A stretch of 64,000 nucleotides of DNA, from NCBI RefSeq assembly GCF_019393635.1, contig NC_057862.1, positions 154,226,562 to 154,290,561 on the forward strand. The letters run 5' to 3'. This DNA comes from Dromiciops gliroides. Taxonomy: Eukaryota; Chordata; Mammalia; Microbiotheria; Microbiotheriidae. The position numbers were made by a program, and so were the translations under genes. Positions 63,801 through 64,000 of this stretch are shown here, one piece after another. The notes under the pieces are model-generated. The model had not been told where the DNA came from and searched no databases. It was given only the letters and a program-made list of their open reading frames with translations. Position 1 is the first letter of the stretch. Each line of letters begins with the position of its first letter.

Positions 63801-64000
63801 GGGAGGGCTTCCTGGTAGAGGTGGCAGAGAGGAGGTAGACAGGCGACTGTGGAAGCCATGGATGAAGCTGGAGCAGGTTGAGTAAGGGATCAGAAGGAAG
63901 GTTGTGTTAGCAGGGGAGGGAGGGATGGAGCAGGCTTGCTTGGTTTGTGCAGAAGCTGTGCAAAAAATAACTGGTTATTAGAACTAACGTTAGTTAATAT

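Overview
The window looks like nuclear DNA of a marsupial, most likely an Australian one. It is crowded with tRNA-headed CORE-SINEs whose 3' half contains the block ctgtgtgaccctgggcaag. These match the WSINE1-like and MAR1-like families of marsupials. A marsupial-type L1 3' end and old MIR, L2 and hAT relics are also present. The species call is inference; the repeat types are visible directly.

Positions 1-16,285 hold the 3' two thirds of KIF23 (MKLP1/CHO1, the kinesin-6 motor of centralspindlin) on the + strand. Fifteen coding exons join in one open frame of 681 complete codons plus stop, from the end of the motor domain (SSRSH, DLAGSE) through the coiled coil to the C-terminal KRRKP. The 104-codon CHO1-specific exon is present. 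Introns carry an L1 insertion, several SINEs and a well preserved small hAT element.

Positions 19,440-30,760 hold two complete, intron-bearing RPLP1 genes (60S acidic ribosomal protein P1) arranged tail to tail. Copy A (+, about 19,678-24,065, 115 aa) sits next to KIF23 as human RPLP1 does. Copy B (-, about 30,571-27,880, 114 aa) has the same four-exon structure, its own CpG-rich promoter and its own poly(A) signal. Both frames are intact and both keep the C-terminal stalk peptide [13 protein letters not shown]. Introns have diverged while exon 2 differs only synonymously, so this looks like an old duplication with both copies under selection. It is the main biological novelty here.

Positions 30,760-64,000 show no recognisable protein gene. 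They hold decayed L1 and L2 LINEs, about two dozen SINEs (several nested, many with clear target-site duplications), a roughly 590 bp polypyrimidine tract near 40.5-41.0 kb, a trinucleotide tract at 54.7 kb, and an unexplained pair of about 185 bp inverted repeats at 56.8 and 58.4 kb. In human the interval beyond RPLP1 is gene-poor and lncRNA-bearing; no lncRNA could be recognised here.

All exon coordinates were read by eye from splice signals and remembered human protein sequences. No database search was run.
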